The position numbers and the translations under genes were made by a program. Positions 6,579 through 9,211 of a stretch of DNA of 9,211 nt are shown piece after piece (within the stretch, counting starts at the first letter, position 1; each line of letters begins with the position of its first letter). Origin of the DNA: Syntrophomonas sp. UBA1368 (lineage in GTDB: Bacteria > Bacillota > Syntrophomonadia > Syntrophomonadales > Syntrophomonadaceae); NCBI GenBank assembly GCA_002305965.1, contig DBRM01000040.1, positions 1 through 9,211 of the forward strand, read 5' to 3'. The notes beneath the pieces are model-generated. The model had not been told where the DNA came from and ran no database searches. It worked only from the letters and a program-made list of their open reading frames with translations.

Positions 6579-8045
6579 TTATAATTTATCGCGCAGGTTT
6601 TCCAGGATATCGTCCCCGCTTTGCAAAAGCTCATCCAGCACTTTATTGCGATGATTGATCCGCATCAGCAAGGTCTGGTTTTCCCAGATGCTTATTTCTC
6701 TTAAGCGCAGTTTCATGAAGGAAACATTGTCTTCCAGGCAGTTGAAGAAATACATGGCGATGTTGGGCCGGCTGGGAGTAATGACATCAAAGGGATATAT
6801 ATCGTTTAAAACGCCATTGTCATAACGCAGCAGGGTGGATTTAATGTCCTGGGGCCCTTTGCCGTAGCGCACAAATTCGTAATTGTCTTCCGGGATCTTG
6901 ATCAGCATTTTGACCAGCCATTCATGACTGCGCAGGTTTTCCTGCTTCTGGACTTCACCATCGTAAAAGCTGAAACGCAAGGGCACTTCCAGGTTCAGCA
7001 AGGTCTTATCCGTTTCTTCCGGCAAAATTTCCGGTTTTGCTTCCGGCTTTTGCGGGAGACGATCCGGGGTAACAGAAGGCTCTTCCACTGGCACAGCTGC
7101 AGCTTCCACATCTTCAACGTTCTGCGCGGGCCATTTATTTTTCATGACTGGCTTGGGCTGCGAGTTCCTTTTACCTGCCGGACGCAGGAAAATTTTCCGC
7201 GGCAGCGGACTTTTTACCACCGGCGCTGCGGTCATAGGCGGTTCAGGCTCCTGGGCCTCAGCAACCGTATCAGTTGTAGTGTGGTCGGATGACAGAGATT
7301 GATGCGGGCGGATGATATCCGCCCCTACAAGCGTATCAGTTGTGGTGTGGTCGGATGACTGAGATTGATACGGGCTGATGATATCCGTCCCTGCTAACGT
7401 ATCGGCGGGCTGTACCTCCTCCGATATAAAGTCCTCGGAATCATCCGCCACCAGATCAAGCATGCTCATTCTTCTGGCAGGCTTTTTAGCAACGAGCTCC
7501 TGCTCTTGCATTTGTACCGGCGGTTCTTCTTCCACAAGCTGGATCGCAGGTTCCTCATCAATTTTTTGGGCCGGACCTGCAGCAGTTTCAGTCATATTAT
7601 AAACGGATGTTTCCGTAGTAATCTTCTTATGTGGGAAGGGGGGCAGGATCTCGATATTATCTTTGGCCGGCTGGCTTTTATCCGCGGCGGGGCTTTCAGC
7701 GGCAGCCGTCAGGGAAGCCAGCACCTGGCTTAATTCGTTGATTTCATTTTCGATTCGGGCGATCAGTTTCCGCTGCGGTATAATCACCCGGTTGGCAGTA
7801 GTGGTTATGTTTTCGACTCTGAGTCCCGCACCGCGGAGTACTTCGGAAGCGAGCCGTTGTCCTTCCTCCATGGAGGCATCAAAATAATTCAGACGGAATT
7901 CATGTTCCTTGATCTCGTCAGTCAACTCTTCCGTTTTCTCCAGCGCCAAAGAATAAGCGGCTTGAATTCCAGCTAATTCATTGGATAAAGCCATTATTTC
8001 AGGATTATCAGTAAAGCCGGATTGAAAATCATTTTGGTATTCCAC
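6579..8045 (-). CDS. Protein of unknown function: coiled-coil N-terminus, Pro/Glu-rich middle, folded C-terminal domain
   Basis: This 488-residue cytoplasmic-looking protein (no signal peptide or membrane helix) matches no family I recognise. Residues about 15-112 are helical and heptad-like, with many Glu, Leu and Ala. Residues about 115-345 are low-complexity, rich in Pro, Glu, Ala and Lys with acidic VEEEPP-like runs, and are probably a disordered linker. It holds a near-exact 22-residue tandem repeat at about 216-259, DTLxGxDII-xP-xQSxSSDHTTT. Residues about 350-488 look folded, with aromatic and hydrophobic patterns (RFSFYDGEVQ, EFVRYGKGPQD, YPFDVITPSRPNIAMYFFN). The start is GTG at 8045; AAGGAGG at 8060-8054 lies 8 bases upstream. 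It follows the coiled-coil gene by 33 bp and so should be under the same c-di-GMP riboswitch. A scaffold or adaptor role is a guess. Confidence 0.8.
   Translation of the reverse strand: MEYQNDFQSGFTDNPEIMALSNELAGIQAAYSLALEKTEELTDEIKEHEFRLNYFDASMEEGQRLASEVLRGAGLRVENITTTANRVIIPQRKLIARIENEINELSQVLASLTAAAESPAADKSQPAKDNIEILPPFPHKKITTETSVYNMTETAAGPAQKIDEEPAIQLVEEEPPVQMQEQELVAKKPARRMSMLDLVADDSEDFISEEVQPADTLAGTDIISPYQSQSSDHTTTDTLVGADIIRPHQSLSSDHTTTDTVAEAQEPEPPMTAAPVVKSPLPRKIFLRPAGKRNSQPKPVMKNKWPAQNVEDVEAAAVPVEEPSVTPDRLPQKPEAKPEILPEETDKTLLNLEVPLRFSFYDGEVQKQENLRSHEWLVKMLIKIPEDNYEFVRYGKGPQDIKSTLLRYDNGVLNDIYPFDVITPSRPNIAMYFFNCLEDNVSFMKLRLREISIWENQTLLMRINHRNKVLDELLQSGDDILENLRDKL
7267..7410 (-). repeat. 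66-bp in-frame tandem repeat inside the 488-residue protein gene
   Basis: Two full 66-bp units, 7267-7332 and 7333-7398, differ at about 8 positions, and a third unit begins at 7399 (GTATCGGCGG) and decays at once. The unit length is a multiple of three, so each copy adds 22 residues in the disordered linker. It probably arose by tandem duplication of a segment that contains a palindrome. Confidence 0.9.
7306..7324. repeat. REP-like palindrome within the tandem repeat
   Basis: GGGCGGATGATATCCGCCC has perfect 8-bp arms around a 3-base centre and is followed by CTAC. On the minus strand it reads GTAG-GGGCGGAT..., which resembles interspersed extragenic palindromes common in bacterial genomes. 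The second repeat unit holds a decayed copy (GGGCTGAT...ATCCGTCC, from about 7372). The presence of such a sequence inside a reading frame suggests insertion and in-frame capture. The link to a known REP family is from memory of similar sequences and not verified. Confidence 0.6.
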
Positions 8046-8078
8046 GCCAGCGTCCTCCTTGTTAACTTATATGGCCGG

Positions 8079-8597
8079 TTAGCCGATAAGTTTATCGCTC
8101 TTTTTATCTTTGCTTATCAGAGTAGGTGTGAAGGCAATTTCTTCGTCTGTTTCAAAGGTTCTGTCCAGAGATGCTTTATAATGGTCGATACGTTCGTGCA
8201 TATCCTGCTTGAAGAGCTGTACTTTCATGCGCAGCAGTTCCAGTTCCTGATTTTTGCGGCGCAGTTCCTCATCGGTCTGCTGCTGCAGCATTTCTGCCTG
8301 GACCCGGGCCTGGGCTTCCAGCCTCTGGGCGCTGATCTGGGCATTGATCATTACTTCTGCAATCTGGACCTCTTTGTTGCGATATTCTTCCACTTTAGCC
8401 TGCAGCTCGTTCACCTGATTCTCAGCTGCCGCCAGTTTTTCCCGGGCTTGTCTGATTTCAGCCTGCAAGGAATCGATTTGGCTTTGCAGCGCATTTCTGC
8501 TTTGTACATTTTGCACATCATTATAGACCGGATTTTGGACCGGCTCAGTTTTAGCCGGCGGGACTTCCTTGCTGCCACCGAAAAATGGTTTTGCCAT
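8079..8597 (-). CDS. DivIVA-like coiled-coil protein
   Basis: This 172-residue protein opens with a short Pro/Gly-containing tail (MAKPFFGGSKEVPPAK) and then has an almost unbroken coiled coil from about residue 33 to 146. The stretch IAEVMINAQISAQRLEAQAR (79-98), followed by AEMLQQQTDEEL, resembles the A-rich coiled coil of DivIVA/GpsB-type proteins. The N-terminal membrane-binding domain of true DivIVA is not visible, so I call it DivIVA-like only. Any long coiled coil could give this resemblance. There is no signal peptide or membrane segment. The ATG at 8597 has GGGAGG nine bases upstream. It is the first gene after a c-di-GMP riboswitch and terminator and is followed after 33 bp by the 488-residue unknown gene, so both are probably made in response to c-di-GMP. 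A structural role at the cell pole, septum or a surface machine is inference. Confidence 0.8.
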   Translation of the reverse strand: MAKPFFGGSKEVPPAKTEPVQNPVYNDVQNVQSRNALQSQIDSLQAEIRQAREKLAAAENQVNELQAKVEEYRNKEVQIAEVMINAQISAQRLEAQARVQAEMLQQQTDEELRRKNQELELLRMKVQLFKQDMHERIDHYKASLDRTFETDEEIAFTPTLISKDKKSDKLIG

Positions 8598-8664
8598 GGT
8601 AACTGTCCTCCCTTTTCATTCCTGGTGCCTGAACCGTTTAGCCTTTAAGGATTTCTTGACATTA

Positions 8665-8693
8665 TAAAAATAAAAAAACCTGCGATGCAGGTT
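8665..8693 (-). terminator. Riboswitch expression platform: intrinsic terminator
   Basis: On the minus strand AACCTGC (8693-8687), loop ATC, and GCAGGTT (8683-8677) form a perfect 7-bp stem; with the last two pairs it runs directly into seven U (8678-8672) and a second U-rich run. It sits 12 nt after the c-di-GMP aptamer and 67 bp before the DivIVA-like gene. A second ACCTGC lies just upstream (GACCTGC, 8700-8694) and could compete for the same GCAGGT strand, giving an alternative fold. Whether the ligand turns expression on or off cannot be decided by eye. Confidence 0.85.
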
Positions 8694-8705
8694 GCAGGTC
8701 AGCTG

Positions 8706-8803
8706 ATAGATTTATATCGCCCCGGCAACCGGCTGTCATAACCTCATGGCTTTAGACCCTTGGCTTTGCGTCCCCGTCTTTCGACGGGTTTGCCTTTATC
8801 TAT
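8706..8803 (-). ncRNA. Cyclic-di-GMP-I (GEMM-I) riboswitch, leftward
   Basis: Read on the minus strand, this RNA has the GEMM-I core: GGCAAACC at 8794-8787, a perfect 6-bp hairpin CCCGTC-GAAA-GACGGG (8788-8773) with the GNRA tetraloop, the invariant GACGCAAAGCC (8772-8762), then GGGTCTAAAGCC, a small P2 hairpin (AGCC-ATGA-GGTT) closed by GTC/GAC, and GCCGGTTGCC. ATAGAT... (8803-8798) pairs with ATCTAT (8711-8706) to close P1. The base matching G20 of the Vibrio Vc2 aptamer is G (8793) and the one matching A47 is A (8766), which fits c-di-GMP rather than cGAMP specificity. It controls the operon 8597 to 6579. Confidence 0.95.
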
Positions 8804-8817
8804 GGATACGTATATAT

Positions 8818-8847
8818 ATGATATATGAATAATAATACTTTGGTCAA
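8818..8847 (-). promoter_or_regulatory. Promoter for the leftward c-di-GMP-controlled operon
   Basis: On the minus strand TTGACC (8847-8842) is followed after 18 bp by TATCAT (8823-8818). Transcription would begin near 8811, just before the P1 stem of the aptamer, which is where a riboswitch promoter is expected. The surrounding sequence is rich in AT repeats, so the exact -10 could shift by two bases. Confidence 0.65.
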
Positions 8848-8878
8848 GACATTAAAAAAAATAATCCAAAATTAATCC

Positions 8879-8907
8879 TTGACAGTCATATTTTGGTATC
8901 ATAGAAT
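8879..8907 (+). promoter_or_regulatory. Strong sigma-A-type promoter for the rightward transcript
   Basis: A perfect TTGACA (8879-8884) and TAGAAT (8902-8907) are separated by the ideal 17 bp. Transcription would start near 8914, about 138 nt before the second c-di-GMP aptamer. It is divergent from the leftward promoter, with about 31 bp between the two -35 boxes. Confidence 0.8.
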
Positions 8908-8909
8908 GT

Positions 8910-8930
8910 ATTGCAAGTCCAAGTTGTAAT
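8910..8930. promoter_or_regulatory. Inverted repeat over the rightward transcription start (possible operator)
   Basis: ATTGCAA (8910-8916) and TTGTAAT (8924-8930) form 7-bp arms, with one mismatch (a G-U pair in RNA), around a 7-base centre. The dyad begins 3 bases after the -10 box and covers the expected start site, a position typical of a repressor site. It could equally form a hairpin at the 5' end of the RNA. Confidence 0.4.
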
Positions 8931-8955
8931 ATATGGAAAAAAAGAAGGAAGGAGA

Positions 8956-9046
8956 GTGATGCCCGGCTTGCAGAGCTACGATTGAAGCATAAGATGCCGC
9001 TATGCTGCAGGTAAACATCTGAAACCTTCGTATCACAAACAAGCCC
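8956..9046 (+). ncRNA. Structured leader RNA of unknown class upstream of the second riboswitch
   Basis: This part of the leader can fold into a multi-branched element. GTGA (8956-8959) pairs with TCAC (9033-9036), TACGA (8977-8981) with TCGTA (9028-9032), GCATA (8987-8991) with TATGC (9001-9005), and AGGT (9010-9013) with ACCT (9024-9027). GGCTTG (8965-8970), inside the outer helix, can pair with CAAGCC (9040-9045) outside it, giving a possible pseudoknot. I do not recognise any known riboswitch. Alternative pairs exist (AGATG 8992-8996 with CATCT 9016-9020), so the fold is tentative. Confidence 0.35.
8959..8985 (+). CDS. Possible 8-residue leader peptide
   Basis: ATG at 8959 opens an 8-codon frame, MPGLQSYD, ending in TGA, after a purine-rich GGAAGGAG (8947-8954). 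The ribosome-site spacing is slightly short but workable. It lies within the structured leader. There is no run of a regulated amino acid, so classical attenuation is not indicated; it may be a chance reading frame. Confidence 0.25.
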   Translation: MPGLQSYD

Positions 9047-9051
9047 AACAG

Positions 9052-9146
9052 AATAAAGGCAAACCCCTTGAAAAAGGGTGACGCAAAGCTACAGGGGCTA
9101 ACGTGGGAATTCCCGCTATGCCAGCCAGTTGCCGAGAAGGGATATT
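9052..9146 (+). ncRNA. Cyclic-di-GMP-I (GEMM-I) riboswitch, rightward
   Basis: The GEMM-I core is present: AAAGGCAAACC ending near 9065, hairpin CCCTT-GAAA-AAGGG (9065-9078) with the GNRA tetraloop, invariant GACGCAAAGC (9080-9089), GGGGCTAA, a P2 hairpin GTGGG-AATT-CCCGC (9103-9116) inside GGCT/AGCC (9096-9099 with 9123-9126), and AGTTGCC. AATA (9052-9055) pairs with TATT (9143-9146) to close P1. The ligand-contacting positions equivalent to G20 (9059) and A47 (9086) of Vc2 are G and A, fitting c-di-GMP. The controlled gene lies beyond the right edge. Confidence 0.93.
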
Positions 9147-9171
9147 ATATGATCATAATTTTCATCCTGTG

Positions 9172-9201
9172 ACCACTCGTCAATTGTGCAAGTGGTTTTT
9201 T
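9172..9201 (+). terminator. Intrinsic terminator after the rightward c-di-GMP riboswitch
   Basis: ACCACT (9172-9177) pairs with AGTGGT (9191-9196), leading into six T (9196-9201). The 13-base interior can add a G-C and a G-U pair. Its position 25 nt after the aptamer fits a transcription-attenuating expression platform for the next gene to the right. The stem is weaker than that of the leftward switch. Confidence 0.7.
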
Positions 9202-9211
9202 GCATTTCTGC

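Noticed and set aside
7267..7398. CRISPR-like repeats
   Set aside because: The two 66-bp units are directly adjacent without spacers and lie in frame within a gene, so this is a tandem coding duplication.
8022..8648. Open frame of 208 codons on the plus strand opposite the DivIVA-like gene
   Set aside because: Its hydrophobic Phe/Leu/Ile-rich product mirrors the Gln/Glu/Lys/Asn codons of the real coiled-coil gene, so the apparent membrane protein is an artefact.
9052..9146. cGAMP-selective GEMM-Ib variant
   Set aside because: The base equivalent to G20 is G in both aptamers, whereas cGAMP-selective members carry A there.
9148..9157. Perfect palindrome TATGATCATA
   Set aside because: It is short and AT-rich, between the aptamer and terminator, with no second copy or other support as a protein-binding site.

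Overview
The window reads as a chromosomal stretch of a low-to-mid GC Gram-positive bacterium of the Firmicutes, probably clostridial or Negativicutes-like. The evidence is strong AAGGAGG-type ribosome binding sites, two GEMM-I (cyclic-di-GMP-I) riboswitches with intrinsic terminators, a 4-oxalocrotonate tautomerase-like protein of Gram-positive type and a DivIVA-like coiled-coil protein. The genus cannot be fixed from the sequence.

Layout. (1) Positions 1-857, plus strand: the tail of a FtsX/MacB-type ABC permease overlaps by 8 bp the complete ATPase of the same transporter. (2) Positions 886-6132, minus strand: a two-gene operon. The first gene (6132 to 2665) encodes a 1155-residue protein with an N-terminal DUF4062-like domain, a NACHT/STAND-type P-loop NTPase with intact Walker A and B motifs, a winged-helix-like segment and a long TPR region. 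This is the layout of NPHP3, NWD and TEP1 relatives and of bacterial NLR-like proteins. Eighteen bases later comes a 586-residue protein with a full HD phosphohydrolase residue set and a C-terminal ryanodine-receptor (RyR) repeat domain. (3) Positions 6133-6561: a divergent AT-rich promoter region, then a small tautomerase gene closed by a strong, probably bidirectional terminator. (4) Positions 6579-8811, minus strand: a c-di-GMP riboswitch with terminator leads into two genes, a 172-residue DivIVA-like coiled-coil protein and a 488-residue protein of unknown function with a coiled-coil start, a long Pro/Glu-rich middle carrying a 66-bp in-frame tandem repeat, and a folded C-terminal domain. 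(5) Positions 8879-9211, plus strand: a near-consensus promoter, a structured leader of unknown class, a second c-di-GMP riboswitch and a terminator, all pointing at a gene beyond the right edge.

How the parts may work together. The STAND-TPR/HD-RyR pair is the best candidate for an undescribed system. A sensor/switch NTPase with a DUF4062 front end is co-transcribed with a potential nucleotide hydrolase that carries a RyR module, which is plausible for nucleotide-based immunity or stress signalling. This is inference from architecture; no flanking defence genes or mobile-element ends are visible. Separately, two divergent c-di-GMP riboswitches place a DivIVA-like/unknown-protein operon and an off-window gene under the same second messenger, suggesting a surface, motility or cell-pole function.
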